Counted from the first letter of the stretch, positions 8,722-18,423 are shown. The stretch is 64,000 nt of DNA from Gemmobacter lanyuensis (GCF_014652355.1 NZ_BMYQ01000004.1:177433-241432); one strand, 5' to 3'. Made by a program: numbers and translations. Notes: generated by a model not told the origin, from the letters alone.

Positions 8722-10248
8722 TCAGGCTTTGACGATCAGGCTCTGGCCCGTCATCTCGGCCGGTTGTGGCAGCCCCATCAGCTCCAGCACCGTGGGCGCA
8801 AGATCGGCCAGACGCCCACCCGCGCGCAGCTGCGCCCCGGCGGGGCCACCCACCAGAATGACCGGGACGAGATTGGTGGTATGCGCAGTATGAGGCCCGC
8901 CGGTGACGGGATCGACCATCAGCTCGCAATTGCCGTGGTCGGCGGTCACGATCATGGCGCCGCCCGCCTTTTCCAGCGCGGCAAGCGCCTGGCCCAGGCC
9001 GTCATCCACGGCCTCGCAGGCCTTCATCGCGGCTTCCAGGCTGCCGGTATGGCCGACCATATCGGGGTTGGCGAAATTCACCACGATCAGGTCATAGCCC
9101 TTTTCGATGGCACCCACCAATTGCGCGGCCACTTCGGGTTCGCTCATTTCCGGCTGCAGGTCATAGGTCGCAACCTTGGGCGATTTTGGCATGAAGCGGT
9201 CTTCTCCGGTCGAGGGGCTTTCTTTCCCGCCGTTCAGGAAGAAGGTGACATGGGGATATTTCTCGGTCTCGGCCAGACGGAACTGGCTGCGGCCGTGCTG
9301 TGCCACCCATTCGCCCAGCGTATTGCGGATGTCCTGCTTGGGATAGGCGGTGGTCATGAAGGCGTTATGGCGGGTCGAATAATCCACCATGCCCAGAAGC
9401 GTCGCCCAGTGCGGCCGGGCCGAGGCATCGAAGCCGTCAAATTCGGCATCCCCCAGCGCCAGAAGGATTTCGCGCGCGCGGTCGGCGCGGAAGTTCAGGC
9501 AGAAAAAGCCGTCGCCGTCGCGGGTGCCCGCGTAATCGCCAATCACGGTGGGGGCGATGAATTCGTCGGTTTCGCCGCGCTGATAGGCCATGTCCACGGC
9601 GCGGGCCGGGTCAGTCGCGGTTTCGCCTTCAGCCTTGACCATGGCATCAAAGGCGCGGCCCACGCGTTCCCAGCGGTTGTCGCGGTCCATCGCCCAGTAG
9701 CGCCCGATCACCGTGCCGACGCGCACACCCGCGGGGAGCTGCTCCATCAGTTCACGCACGAAGGTGGTGGCGGACGACGGTGCCACATCACGCCCGTCGG
9801 TAATGGCATGCAGCACGACAGGCACGCCCGCCTCGGCCACGGCGCGGCAGGCGGCCAGAACATGGGTGATATGGCCATGCACGCCGCCATCCGACACCAC
9901 GCCCATAAGGTGCGCGGTGCCGCCGGTTTCCTGCAGCTTTGCGATGAAGGCGCGCAGGGCGGCGTTCTGGAAGAACGACCCGTCCTCGATTGCCAGATCG
10001 ATCTGGCCCAGATCCATCGCCACCACGCGCCCCGCGCCGATATTGGTATGCCCGACCTCGGAATTCCCCATCTGGCCGCTGGGCAGGCCCACATCGGGGC
10101 CATGGGTGATCAGCAGGTTATGCGGGCAGCCCGTCCAGATCCGGTCGAAATTGGGGGTGGTAGCCAGGGCCGGGGCATTGGCCGCGCGCTCTTCCCGATA
10201 GCCCCAACCATCCAGAATGCAGAGAACGACGGGCTTCGGGGGGGTCAT
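8722..10248 (-). CDS. gpmI: 2,3-bisphosphoglycerate-independent phosphoglycerate mutase
   Basis: Interconverts 3- and 2-phosphoglycerate in glycolysis, with two manganese ions. 508 residues, normal. The alkaline-phosphatase-type core shows the metal site VVLCILDGWGYRE at the start, the phospho-acceptor serine in GNSEVGHTNIGAG, and C-terminal ligands in VTADHGNCE and GGPHTAHTTN. Heads the gpmI-envC-ctpA-rppH run; rlmH ends 84 bases upstream. Confidence 0.97.
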   Translation of the reverse strand: MTPPKPVVLCILDGWGYREERAANAPALATTPNFDRIWTGCPHNLLITHGPDVGLPSGQMGNSEVGHTNIGAGRVVAMDLGQIDLAIEDGSFFQNAALRAFIAKLQETGGTAHLMGVVSDGGVHGHITHVLAACRAVAEAGVPVVLHAITDGRDVAPSSATTFVRELMEQLPAGVRVGTVIGRYWAMDRDNRWERVGRAFDAMVKAEGETATDPARAVDMAYQRGETDEFIAPTVIGDYAGTRDGDGFFCLNFRADRAREILLALGDAEFDGFDASARPHWATLLGMVDYSTRHNAFMTTAYPKQDIRNTLGEWVAQHGRSQFRLAETEKYPHVTFFLNGGKESPSTGEDRFMPKSPKVATYDLQPEMSEPEVAAQLVGAIEKGYDLIVVNFANPDMVGHTGSLEAAMKACEAVDDGLGQALAALEKAGGAMIVTADHGNCELMVDPVTGGPHTAHTTNLVPVILVGGPAGAQLRAGGRLADLAPTVLELMGLPQPAEMTGQSLIVKA

Positions 10249-10332
10249 GCGCGGTCCTTTCCTTGATTGCTGGGGTTTTACGCCGCGCGGCCCAAGGGTG
10301 CAACGGGCTTCACCCGCGCCATCGCGCGCCCG

Positions 10333-10803
10333 TCAGGCCCGGTGATAGGGCGCGCCCGCCAAGATCGAGGCCGCGCGATAGAGCTGTTCCGTCAACATGA
10401 CGCGGACGAGCATATGCGGCCAGACCATACGCCCGAAGCTGATCGAGAAATCGGCACGCGCGCGCAGGGACGGCGCGATCCCGTCCGCGCCCCCGATGAT
10501 GAAGGCCAGATCCTGCCGCCCGCCATCGCGCCAGCGGGCCAGATGTTCGGCAAATTCCGGGCTGGACAGCACCTTGCCACGTTCATCCAGCGTGCAGATC
10601 ATCGCGCCCGACGGCAGGGCGCGCGACAGAAGATCGGCCTCGGCTTCCATGCCGCCGCCCTTCTTGTCTTCAACTTCATGTTCGGAAAAGGGCCCAAGCG
10701 CGAGCGCGCGGCCAGTGCGGTCGAACCGCGTGACGTAATCGTCCATCAGGTCGCGCTCGGGGCCGGCACGCAACCGGCCCACCGCACAAAGATGCACGCG
10801 CAT
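10333..10803 (-). CDS. rlmH: 23S rRNA pseudouridine-1915 N3-methyltransferase
   Basis: SPOUT-class methyltransferase acting on helix 69 of 23S rRNA in assembled 70S ribosomes. 156 residues. The C-terminal knot is intact: LAFIIGGADGI (SAM loop) and MVWPHMLVRVMLTEQLYRAASILAGAPYHR, where the tail Tyr-His is typical. It follows rsfS by 6 bases, the rsfS-rlmH pair found across bacteria. Confidence 0.96.
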   Translation of the reverse strand: MRVHLCAVGRLRAGPERDLMDDYVTRFDRTGRALALGPFSEHEVEDKKGGGMEAEADLLSRALPSGAMICTLDERGKVLSSPEFAEHLARWRDGGRQDLAFIIGGADGIAPSLRARADFSISFGRMVWPHMLVRVMLTEQLYRAASILAGAPYHRA

Positions 10804-10809
10804 CGCGGG

Positions 10810-11280
10810 TCAGACCCGCGATGACGGAAGCTGTTGGTCAGCCGGAAGCCACATTTTTTCGAGCTGATAGAATTCGCGCACTTCCGGGCGGAAAACATGG
10901 ACGATCACATCGGCCGTATCGATCAGCACCCAGTCGCCGGTTTCCTTGCCTTCCATTTTGCACTGGCGGCCGAATTCCTGTTTCAGCCGGTCAGCCAGCT
11001 TTTCGGAAATCGCGGCCACCTGACGGGACGAACGGCCCGAACAGATGACCATGTAATCCGCCATGTCCGAACGCCCGCGCAGGTCGATCTGCACGATGTC
11101 TTCGGCCTTGTCGTCCTCAAGCGAGGCGATCACGCGGGCCAGCAGCACTTCGCTGGACGGGTCGGTGTCGGTCGGACGGGCAGCGCGCGGGCCGACCGGC
11201 AGGCCGGTCGCAGGATCAGAATGAGACAGGACTTCGTCCTCCAGATGGCGCGCCGCATCCGCCCCGGCGCTCGGGCTCAT
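10810..11280 (-). CDS. rsfS: Ribosome silencing factor RsfS
   Basis: Binds uL14 on the 50S subunit and blocks subunit joining when nutrients are scarce. The family core runs from SSEVLLARVIASLEDDKAEDIVQIDLRG through DYMVICSGRSSRQVAAISEKL to WVLIDTADVIVHVFRPEVREFYQLEKMW. The first 40 or so residues are a non-conserved acidic extension. The ATG at 11280 is chosen; a TTG at 11316 in frame is possible. Neither has a strong ribosome binding site. Confidence 0.93.
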   Translation of the reverse strand: MSPSAGADAARHLEDEVLSHSDPATGLPVGPRAARPTDTDPSSEVLLARVIASLEDDKAEDIVQIDLRGRSDMADYMVICSGRSSRQVAAISEKLADRLKQEFGRQCKMEGKETGDWVLIDTADVIVHVFRPEVREFYQLEKMWLPADQQLPSSRV

Positions 11281-11426
11281 GTCATCAAGGGTAGCATCTT
11301 GGGGGGGGCGACTCAATCATCCAGCCCCCGGACCGCAGCCCTTTTGCGAAGGCAGGGCCATACACGCTTGCGTGCGCTGGGGCAATAGACACAGGGAAAA
11401 CTGCCGCAGCCCCCCGGATGGCGAAC

Positions 11427-11455
11427 TTGCGCCGAAACAGATTCGGGCGTATTTA
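11427..11455 (+). promoter_or_regulatory. Candidate sigma70 promoter for leuC
   Basis: TTGCGC (11427-11432) and TATTTA (11450-11455) are spaced by 17 bases. Transcription would start near 11461-11463, about 190 bases before leuC, leaving a leader that begins at or next to the ATG of a 30-codon frame. Confidence 0.45.
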
Positions 11456-11462
11456 ACGGCCC

Positions 11463-11555
11463 ATGCACGGGTTCATCTACTTCAACATCACCGATCATGC
11501 GCGGCTTCCGGCCCGTTTCTTCGGCATGACCCGCACCGTCCTCGCGCGGCTTTGA
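11463..11555 (+). CDS. Possible leaderless 30-codon leader ORF
   Basis: ATG at 11463 to TGA at 11553-11555 encodes 30 residues starting MHGFIYFNITDHARLPARFF. It has no ribosome binding site but would sit at the 5' end of the predicted transcript, as leaderless genes do. It is not leucine-rich (three Leu), so classical attenuation is unlikely. Could be chance. Confidence 0.25.
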   Translation: MHGFIYFNITDHARLPARFFGMTRTVLARL

Positions 11556-11654
11556 CGCGGGCAGGCGACGGCTTTCCATGGGAAAGACGTGCCCCCACCC
11601 CCTGACTGTTTCGCAAGACCCCTACCAGCTATCCCACAGACATAGGTGAGAGCC

Positions 11655-13073
11655 ATGACCGCTCCGCGGACCCTTTATGACAAGATCTGGGACGATCACG
11701 TCGTCCATCAGGCCGAAGACGGCACCTGCCTGCTCTATATCGACCGCCACCTGGTGCATGAAGTCACCAGCCCGCAGGCCTTTGAAGGGCTGCGCATGAC
11801 GGGCCGCAAGGTCCGCGCCCCGGAAAAGACCATTGCCGTTCCGGATCACAACGTGCCCACCACGCTGGACCGCGCCAAGGGCATCGAGAATGAGGAAAGC
11901 CGCATTCAGGTCGAGGCGCTGGACAAGAACGCCAAGGATTTCGGCGTGAACTACTATCCGGTCTCGGACGTGCGTCAGGGCATCGTGCATATCGTCGGCC
12001 CCGAACAGGGCTGGACCCTGCCGGGCATGACCGTGGTCTGCGGTGACAGCCACACCGCCACCCACGGCGCTTTCGGTGCGCTGGCCCATGGCATCGGCAC
12101 GTCGGAAGTGGAACACGTTCTGGCCACCCAGACGCTGATCCAGAAGAAATCGAAGAACATGAAGGTGGAAGTCACCGGCAAGCTGCGTCCGGGCGTCACC
12201 GCCAAGGACATCACGCTGGCGGTGATCGGCAAGACCGGCACCGCCGGCGGCACCGGCTATGTCATCGAATATTGCGGCGAAGCGATCCGCGATCTGTCGA
12301 TGGAAGGCCGCATGACCGTCTGCAACATGGCGATCGAAGGTGGCGCCCGCGCCGGTCTGATCGCGCCCGACGAAAAGACCTTTGCTTATTGCATGGGCCG
12401 CCCGCACGCGCCGAAGGGCGCGGCCTGGGAGGCTGCGGTGTCCTATTGGAAAACGCTCTTCACCGATGAAGGCGCGCATTTCGACAAGGTCATCACCCTG
12501 AAGGGCGAAGAGATCGAGCCGGTCGTGACCTGGGGCACCTCGCCCGAGGACGTGCTGCCGATTTCCGGTGTCGTGCCGAGCCCCGAGGACTTCACCGGCG
12601 GCAAGGTCGAAGCGGCCCGCCGTTCGCTGGAATACATGGGCCTGACCCCCGGCCAGAAGCTGACGGACATCAAGATCGACACGGTCTTCATCGGGTCCTG
12701 CACCAATGGCCGGATCGAGGATCTGCGCGCCGCCGCCGCCATCCTGAAGGGCAAGAAGGTTGCCCCGGGGATGCGCGCGATGGTCGTGCCGGGGTCGGGT
12801 CTGGTCCGTGCCCAGGCCGAGGAAGAGGGTCTGGCGCAGATCTTCATCGATGCGGGCTTTGAATGGCGTCTGGCCGGCTGCTCGATGTGCCTTGCGATGA
12901 ACCCCGACCAGCTGTCGCCGGGGGAACGCTGCGCCTCGACCTCGAACCGCAATTTCGAGGGCCGTCAGGGCCGCAACGGCCGCACCCATCTGGTCAGCCC
13001 CGGCATGGCGGCCGCAGCCGCGATCACCGGTTATCTGACCGATGTGCGCGAGCTGATGGCGGAAACCGTCTGA
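11655..13073 (+). CDS. leuC: 3-isopropylmalate dehydratase large subunit
   Basis: With LeuD converts 2- to 3-isopropylmalate in leucine biosynthesis. 472 residues, aconitase family. The [4Fe-4S] ligands are seen in [16 protein letters not shown] and [20 protein letters not shown] and [15 protein letters not shown] are intact. The ATG at 11655 follows AGGTGAG by four bases. leuD starts 135 bases after the stop, an unusually wide gap that carries GC-rich sequence but no recognised gene. Confidence 0.97.
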   Translation: MTAPRTLYDKIWDDHVVHQAEDGTCLLYIDRHLVHEVTSPQAFEGLRMTGRKVRAPEKTIAVPDHNVPTTLDRAKGIENEESRIQVEALDKNAKDFGVNYYPVSDVRQGIVHIVGPEQGWTLPGMTVVCGDSHTATHGAFGALAHGIGTSEVEHVLATQTLIQKKSKNMKVEVTGKLRPGVTAKDITLAVIGKTGTAGGTGYVIEYCGEAIRDLSMEGRMTVCNMAIEGGARAGLIAPDEKTFAYCMGRPHAPKGAAWEAAVSYWKTLFTDEGAHFDKVITLKGEEIEPVVTWGTSPEDVLPISGVVPSPEDFTGGKVEAARRSLEYMGLTPGQKLTDIKIDTVFIGSCTNGRIEDLRAAAAILKGKKVAPGMRAMVVPGSGLVRAQAEEEGLAQIFIDAGFEWRLAGCSMCLAMNPDQLSPGERCASTSNRNFEGRQGRNGRTHLVSPGMAAAAAITGYLTDVRELMAETV

Positions 13074-13208
13074 TCCCGGTTGGGGTCGGGGTTCGGGTGC
13101 AGGCCCGGCCCCGGCGCCAAGCCTTTTCTGCCGCGAACCTGCGCGGCCCCTCCGGCCCGTTTGGGCCGGTTGCGGCCCCAGGGCGCGGCCAGCCAATGGA
13201 CCATTGAA

Positions 13209-13814
13209 ATGGACAAGTTCACCAAACTCACCGGGATTGCGGCGCCCATGCCGCTGGTCAATATCGACACCGACATGATCATCCCCAAGCAGTTCCTCAA
13301 GACGATCCAGCGTTCGGGCCTCGGCAAGAACCTGTTCGACGAGATGCGCTACACGCAAGATGGGGCCGAGATCGCGGATTTCGTGCTGAACAAGGAACCC
13401 TACCGCAAGGCCGAGATCATCATCGCGGGTGACAACTTCGGCTGCGGGTCGTCGCGCGAACACGCCCCCTGGGCGCTGCTCGATTTCGGCATCCGCTGCG
13501 TCATCTCGACCAGCTTCGCCGACATCTTCTACAACAACTGCTTCAAGAACGGCATCCTGCCGATCGTGATGCCGCAAGAGGTTGTGGACGTGCTGATGGA
13601 AGACGCCCGCAAGGGGGGCAATGCCCGCATGGTCGTGGACCTTGAGGCGCAGACGGTGTCGACCTCGGACGGGCAATCCTTCGCGTTCAGCGTCGATCCC
13701 TTCCGCAAGCATTGCCTGCTGAACGGTCTGGATGACATCGGTCTGACGCTGGAAAAGGCCACGGCCATCGATTCCTTCGAGGCCAAGGCCAAGACCCTGC
13801 GTCCCTGGATCTGA
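13209..13814 (+). CDS. leuD: 3-isopropylmalate dehydratase small subunit
   Basis: Swivel-domain partner of LeuC. 201 residues, normal length. [18 protein letters not shown] at the start and the active-site loop [17 protein letters not shown] identify it. The ATG at 13209 fits the family N-terminus ([13 protein letters not shown]); the Shine-Dalgarno is poor. A terminator follows at 13852, so leuC-leuD is probably its own transcription unit, separate from leuB. Confidence 0.96.
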   Translation: MDKFTKLTGIAAPMPLVNIDTDMIIPKQFLKTIQRSGLGKNLFDEMRYTQDGAEIADFVLNKEPYRKAEIIIAGDNFGCGSSREHAPWALLDFGIRCVISTSFADIFYNNCFKNGILPIVMPQEVVDVLMEDARKGGNARMVVDLEAQTVSTSDGQSFAFSVDPFRKHCLLNGLDDIGLTLEKATAIDSFEAKAKTLRPWI

Positions 13815-13851
13815 CTTGGTGGCCCCAGCGGCCGCCACCACAAGATATTGA

Positions 13852-13887
13852 GCCGCCTCGGAATTGCCGTTCCGGGGCGGCCTTTTT
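13852..13887 (+). terminator. Rho-independent terminator after leuD
   Basis: A 12-bp stem with one G-T pair (GCCGCCTCGGAA, 13852-13863, with 13870-13881), 6-base loop and a CTTTTTCT tail starts 37 bases after the leuD stop. Confidence 0.85.
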
Positions 13888-14092
13888 CTAACCGCATTTG
13901 ATGCAATCTGGCGACAGTTTTTCCAAGGATTTGCCGCATTGACGGGGTCTAGTGCAGCCAACCGTTGCAGCACAGACTGAAAGAAGGCAAAACTTGGGCA
14001 GGATTGAGGCAGCCCGTCATAATGTGCGGGACATCTTTGGGAAAAGGGCACGGCAAAGCATCGTGTCCACCAAGAGTGGGAAGGGCAAGGCA

Positions 14093-14929
14093 GTGGTCGC
14101 ACGGCTGGCAGGCGCCGCGTTGCGTGCAGTTCTGGTAATGCTGCTTGTTGCAACGCCTTCGGTGCTGCTGCCCGGCACGGATTCGGACGGCAAGCAGATG
14201 ATCGCGCTGGTCGCGCTGTTTGCCGGGGCGCTGACCTTCACCGAATACAAGACCAGCTATCCCAGCCTGATCGAATTCCGCGATGCGCCGCCCTTCAACC
14301 GGGTGCGGTTCCTGATTCTGTTCTTTACCGTCTTCACCCTGACCGTCATCGAAAAGACCAGCGTGGAACCGACCACGCTCAGCACGCTGGTCAGCGCGCT
14401 GGGGATCGTGGTCAGCGGGGCGCTGGATTTCCCCTATTCGCCGGTGCGTCTGGCGACGCTGATGATGGCCGATGGCGCGTCCGAGGCGCAGGTTCTGGCG
14501 GTGCGGACGGCGGCGGGAACGGCCTATCTGATCTCATTGCTGGGGCTGGCGGTCTTTGTGCTGTTGCTCAAGCTTAAAGGTTGGCCGAACCGCGATGGCG
14601 GCTTCAATGTCTGGGTCAATCTGCCGACGTTCGACCCTACGTCGAACGGTGATGTGGTGGTGCGGCTGGAACGGGATTCGCGCATCAATATCGCGTTGGG
14701 CTTCCTGTTGCCTTTCCTGATTCCGGCCGTGGTCAAGATCGGCTCGACCGGGTTTGAACCGCTGACCCTGACCACCCCGCAAACCCTGATCTGGACGATG
14801 ACCGCATGGGCCTTTCTTCCCTGCAGCCTGTTCATGCGCGGAATCGCGATGGGCAAGATTGCCGACATGATCCGCGACAAGCGCCGCATTTCCGGGGTCG
14901 AGGAAGGCTCGGACTATCTGCCGGCCTGA
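14093..14929 (+). CDS. Integral membrane protein of unknown function
   Basis: About 278 residues with roughly six hydrophobic segments (VLVMLLVATPSVLL, MIALVALFAGALTF, VRFLILFFTVFTLTVI, LISLLGLAVFVLLLKL, IALGFLLPFLIPAVV and TMTAWAFLPCSLFM), so it sits in the inner membrane. No family recognised. The GTG at 14093 is preferred because GGGAAGGGCAAGGCA precedes it; the frame is open to 13952 and GTG at 14063 is the alternative. The following EEP gene has no start codon between here and its signal peptide, so the two are translated in overlapping frames. Confidence 0.7.
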   Translation: MVARLAGAALRAVLVMLLVATPSVLLPGTDSDGKQMIALVALFAGALTFTEYKTSYPSLIEFRDAPPFNRVRFLILFFTVFTLTVIEKTSVEPTTLSTLVSALGIVVSGALDFPYSPVRLATLMMADGASEAQVLAVRTAAGTAYLISLLGLAVFVLLLKLKGWPNRDGGFNVWVNLPTFDPTSNGDVVVRLERDSRINIALGFLLPFLIPAVVKIGSTGFEPLTLTTPQTLIWTMTAWAFLPCSLFMRGIAMGKIADMIRDKRRISGVEEGSDYLPA

Positions 14930-15960
14930 TCCTGCTGCTTGCGGCCCCGGCCGGGGCCGAGGTGCTGCGCCTTGCCACCTGGAACGCCGATCTGGGCCGT
15001 GACGGTCCGGGCCTGCTGGTGGAAGACATCGCCGAAGGAGCGCCCCAGATTGCGGCGGTGGTGCAGGGGGTCGTGGCGCTGGATGCCGATGTGCTGCTCC
15101 TGACCGGGATCAACCATGATGCGCGGCTGGTCGCCATGAGCCTGTTGGCGGATCGACTGGCCGAGGCGGGGGCGCCATACCCCTACCGCTTTGCCCTGCC
15201 GGGCAATTCCGGCCTGCCCTCCGGCTTCGATCTGAACCACGATGGCCGCATGGGAGGCCCGCGGGATGCCATCGGCTATGGCCGCTTTCTGGGGGAAGAG
15301 GGGGTGGCCCTGCTGTCGCGCCTGCCGATCCGGTCCGACGCCGCGCAGGATTATGCCGCGTTCCTTTGGGCCGATCTGCCCGGCGCGCTGCTGCCCCCCG
15401 ACCTGACCGGGGCCGAGGCTGCGGTTCAGCGCCTTCATTCCTCCAGCGCCTGGCAGGTGGCGGTGGAGCTGCCCGGAGGCGGCGACCTCGCCCTGATGGC
15501 CTATTCGGCGACGCCCCCGGTCTTTGACGGGCCGGAAGATCGCAATGGCCGCCGCAACCATGATGAAAGCGCCTTCTGGCTGCGCATGTTGGATGGCAGC
15601 CTGCCCTTTGCCCCGCCCAAGGCCCCCTTTGTCCTGCTGGGCGAGGCGGGGTTGGACCCCGCGGATGGTGAGGGCCGCCCGGCGGCCCTTCGCGCACTGC
15701 TGGCCGATCCGCGCCTGCAAGACCCGCGGCCGCAGAATGACTCGGGCCACCATGATCCCGGCCATAGGGGCGATCCGCGTCTGGATACCGTGCTTTACCC
15801 CGACGGCCCGGGCGGGATGCGGGTGGATTACATCCTGCCCTCGGCCGATCTGAAGGTGGCGGGGGCAGGGGTGCTTTGGCCTGCCCAAGGGCCGCTGGCC
15901 GACACACTGGCTCGGGCTGCGCGCCATCGCCCCGTCTGGGTCGATCTCGACCTGCCTTGA
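14806..15960 (+). CDS. Secreted endonuclease/exonuclease/phosphatase family protein
   Basis: Belongs to the EEP (DNase I-like) superfamily: TWNADLGRDGPG gives the N-terminal metal site, GEEGVALLSRLPI the central strand, and DTVLYPDGPGGMRVDYILPSADL plus the final RHRPVWVDLDLP the Asp/His catalytic end. A hydrophobic stretch ending AAPAGA-EV at about residues 38-52 looks like a signal peptide, so the enzyme is periplasmic or secreted. Substrate unknown. The start is uncertain: in frame the only ATG/GTG/TTG before the signal peptide is at 14806, 124 bases inside the previous gene; a CTG overlapping the previous stop (14926) is the other option. Confidence 0.8.
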   Translation: MGLSSLQPVHARNRDGQDCRHDPRQAPHFRGRGRLGLSAGLILLLAAPAGAEVLRLATWNADLGRDGPGLLVEDIAEGAPQIAAVVQGVVALDADVLLLTGINHDARLVAMSLLADRLAEAGAPYPYRFALPGNSGLPSGFDLNHDGRMGGPRDAIGYGRFLGEEGVALLSRLPIRSDAAQDYAAFLWADLPGALLPPDLTGAEAAVQRLHSSSAWQVAVELPGGGDLALMAYSATPPVFDGPEDRNGRRNHDESAFWLRMLDGSLPFAPPKAPFVLLGEAGLDPADGEGRPAALRALLADPRLQDPRPQNDSGHHDPGHRGDPRLDTVLYPDGPGGMRVDYILPSADLKVAGAGVLWPAQGPLADTLARAARHRPVWVDLDLP

Positions 15961-16045
15961 GGCGCCCAAAGGCCCAAGTCTGCTTGACCCGATTGCCCCA
16001 AGGGGCTAGGCCACGCACAACATTCTTGCAGCGCAGGAGCCTTCC

Positions 16046-17152
16046 GTGGCCAATCCTTCCATTCTCATCCTCGCCGGCGACGGCATCGGTCCCGAAGTCA
16101 TGGCCGAGGTGAAAAAGATCATCGGCTGGTATGACGCGAAACGCGGCATCACCTTTGATGTGAGCGAAGATCTTGTCGGCGGCTGCGCCTATGACAAGCA
16201 TGGCACGCCCCTGCATGATGACACCATGGCCAAGGCGCAGGACGTGGACTGCGTTCTGCTGGGCGCCGTGGGCGGCCCGAAATACGACTCGCTGGATTTC
16301 AGCGTGAAGCCGGAACGCGGCCTGCTGCGTCTGCGCAAGGAAATGGATCTCTACTCCAACCTGCGCCCGGCCCAGTGCTTTGATGCGCTGGCCGATTTCT
16401 CCTCGCTGAAGAAAGAGGTCGTCGCCGGTCTGGATATCGTGATCGTGCGCGAGCTGACCTCGGGCGTCTATTTCGGCGAACCGCGCGGCATCTTCACCGA
16501 AGGCAATGAGCGCGTGGGCATCAACACCCAGCGTTACACCGAATCGGAAATCGCCCGCGTGGCGCGTTCGGCCTTTGAACTGGCCCGCCGCCGCAACAAC
16601 AAGGTCTGCTCGATGGAGAAGGCCAATGTCATGGAATCGGGCATCCTGTGGCGTCAGGTCGTGCAAGAGATCCACGACAAGGAATACCCGGATGTGGAGC
16701 TGTCGCATATGTACGCCGACGCGGGCGCCATGCAGCTTTGCCGCTGGCCCAAGCAGTTCGACGTGATCGTCACCGACAACCTGTTCGGCGACCTGCTGTC
16801 GGATGCAGCCGCCATGCTGACCGGCAGCCTTGGCATGCTGCCCTCGGCCAGCCTCGGCGCGCCGATGGCCAATGGCCGCCCGAAAGCGCTGTATGAGCCG
16901 GTGCACGGCTCGGCCCCCGATATCGCGGGGCAGGGCAAGGCCAACCCGATCGCCTGCATCCTGAGCTTTGCCATGGCGCTGCGCTATTCCTTCGATCTGG
17001 GGGAAGAGGCCACGCGTCTGGAACAGGCTGTCGAGAAAGTGCTGGCCGACGGCGTCCGCACCGCCGATCTGATGGGCCCCGAAGGTGGCGTTCCGGTTTC
17101 GACCTCGGCCATGGGCGATGCGATCATCGCCGCGCTGGACGCGAGCCTCTGA
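16046..17152 (+). CDS. leuB: 3-isopropylmalate dehydrogenase
   Basis: NAD-dependent oxidative decarboxylation of 3-isopropylmalate, third step of leucine synthesis. 368 residues. Key regions: [77 protein letters not shown] and [20 protein letters not shown]. The start is GTG at 16046, preceded by GCAGGAGCC. A terminator-like hairpin follows at 17184. Confidence 0.97.
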   Translation: MANPSILILAGDGIGPEVMAEVKKIIGWYDAKRGITFDVSEDLVGGCAYDKHGTPLHDDTMAKAQDVDCVLLGAVGGPKYDSLDFSVKPERGLLRLRKEMDLYSNLRPAQCFDALADFSSLKKEVVAGLDIVIVRELTSGVYFGEPRGIFTEGNERVGINTQRYTESEIARVARSAFELARRRNNKVCSMEKANVMESGILWRQVVQEIHDKEYPDVELSHMYADAGAMQLCRWPKQFDVIVTDNLFGDLLSDAAAMLTGSLGMLPSASLGAPMANGRPKALYEPVHGSAPDIAGQGKANPIACILSFAMALRYSFDLGEEATRLEQAVEKVLADGVRTADLMGPEGGVPVSTSAMGDAIIAALDASL

Positions 17153-17183
17153 TCCGCTCACGCGATCTGTCACAAGTTTTCAG

Positions 17184-17210
17184 AAGGCCCGCCCCCTCGG
17201 CGGGCCTTTG
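17184..17210 (+). terminator. Terminator after leuB
   Basis: A perfect 10-bp stem (AAGGCCCGCC, 17184-17193, with 17199-17208), five-base loop and a short T-rich end, 31 bases after the leuB stop. The stem sequence is the same as the terminator at 46-70. Confidence 0.75.
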
Positions 17211-17300
17211 CCGTTGTGAAAGATTGAGGAACCGGGCCGTATCTGCGATGGTTGATAGCGCAAACGCCGGGCGTTCCGCCCCTTTCAGGTCCGCATATCC

Positions 17301-18266
17301 ATGAGCTCCAACGTCCAGGGCGCCCTGTTCGCCCTTCTCGCCTTTGGCATTTATGCCACCCATGATGTGGTGGTGAAATTTCTGGGTGTCGATTTTCACG
17401 CGATCCAGATCATCTTTTTTGCGGGTCTGCTGTCCTTCCCCCTTGTGACGGTCATGCTGATGAATGACCGCACCGACGGCCACCTGCGCCCGGTGCATCC
17501 GTGGTGGACGGCGCTGCGGACGATTTCGACCGTGATCACCGGGGTTTCGGCCTTCTATGCCTTCTCGGTGCTGCCGCTGGCGCAGACCTATGCAATTCTG
17601 TTCGCAGCCCCCCTGCTGATCACGCTGATCGCCATTCCGGTGTTGGGGGAAAAGGTGGGCCTGCGCCGGGGCCTTGCGGTGCTGGTGGGCCTTCTGGGCG
17701 TGCTGATCGTGCTGCGGCCGGGGTCGGCGCCGCTCAGCCTTGGGCATATGGCGGCACTGGCGGCGGCGGTGTTCTCCTCGCTCGCCTCGGTCGTCGTGCG
17801 CAAGATCGGGTCCGATGAACGGTCGGTCGTGCTGCTGCTCTATCCGATGGTGGCGAACTTCGTGGTGCTGGGCCTGGCGCTGCCCTTCGTCTATCGCCCG
17901 ATGGAGATCCACCAGATCGGGATGCTGGGGATCATTTCGCTTTTCGGGTTCATCGCGACCCTGCTGATCATCATGGCCTATCGCCGGGCCGAGGCGGTGA
18001 TCGTGGCGCCCATGCAATATTCCCAGATGATCTGGGCGGCCTTCTACGGCTATCTGATTTTCGACGAGGTGCCCGATGAATGGACGCTGGTCGGTGCCGG
18101 GGTCATCATCGCATCCGGCATCTATATCGTGATGCGCGAAGGCAAGACGGCCGTGTCCGAGAATCGTCCGGTGCTGGGCACGCGGTCGCGTCCAGAAACC
18201 GGGGTCATGCCGCGGATTTCGCTGCTGCTGCGCCGCCGCGCGAACCGGGATCTGAGCGAGGGCTGA
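17301..18266 (+). CDS. DMT superfamily (EamA) transporter
   Basis: 321 residues with about ten hydrophobic helices arranged as two EamA repeats (about residues 6-140 and 150-285); GEKVGLRRGLAVLVGLLGVLIVLRPG is the typical end of the first repeat. It is an inner-membrane exporter or permease for an unknown small metabolite. The C-terminal 35 residues are charged and cytoplasmic. Two other DMT genes in the window (56895 and 62306) are distant paralogues. Confidence 0.9.
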   Translation: MSSNVQGALFALLAFGIYATHDVVVKFLGVDFHAIQIIFFAGLLSFPLVTVMLMNDRTDGHLRPVHPWWTALRTISTVITGVSAFYAFSVLPLAQTYAILFAAPLLITLIAIPVLGEKVGLRRGLAVLVGLLGVLIVLRPGSAPLSLGHMAALAAAVFSSLASVVVRKIGSDERSVVLLLYPMVANFVVLGLALPFVYRPMEIHQIGMLGIISLFGFIATLLIIMAYRRAEAVIVAPMQYSQMIWAAFYGYLIFDEVPDEWTLVGAGVIIASGIYIVMREGKTAVSENRPVLGTRSRPETGVMPRISLLLRRRANRDLSEG

Positions 18267-18346
18267 AGATTGCGGGGGGTCGGTGAAGAAAGTTCCCCGG
18301 CCCCCTTGCAAACCCCGCCGAGACGGTTTAACCCCCACTCCACGGT

Positions 18347-18423
18347 CGGAGCGTAGCGCAGCCTGGTAGCGCACCTGCTTCGGGAGCAGGGGGTCGGAGG
18401 TTCGAATCCTCTCGCTCCGACCA
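18347..18423 (+). tRNA. tRNA-Pro (anticodon CGG)
   Basis: A 77-base cloverleaf with acceptor stem CGGAGCG (18347-18353) pairing CGCTCCG (18413-18419), anticodon stem CCTGC/GCAGG around loop TTCGGGA, T-loop TTCGAAT, and encoded CCA. The loop gives anticodon CGG. It is the attachment site of the element to its right, whose left repeat regenerates the 3' half. Confidence 0.97.

Larger units (their letters stand above)
11281..11654. other. Intergenic region upstream of leuC
   Basis: 374 bases between the divergent rsfS and leuC genes. It contains a good sigma70-type promoter (11427-11455), a 30-codon open frame starting immediately downstream of it (11463-11555), a small hairpin CTTTCC-ATG-GGAAAG near 11572-11586, and the leuC ribosome binding site AGGTGAG at 11645-11651. 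No terminator with a T-tract and no leucine-codon run are visible. Confidence 0.6.

Noticed and set aside
11622..14153. Very long open frame on the minus strand (843 codons)
   Set aside because: It is the antisense of leuC and leuD, caused by high GC at third positions; the encoded sequence is low-complexity and the plus-strand genes are unambiguous.
15110..17173. 687-codon minus-strand frame
   Set aside because: Antisense of the EEP gene and leuB, same cause.
46..17210. Identical terminator stems at 46-70 and 17184-17208 as a mobile repeat
   Set aside because: AAGGCCCGCC stems are common in high-GC terminators, and flanking sequences differ.
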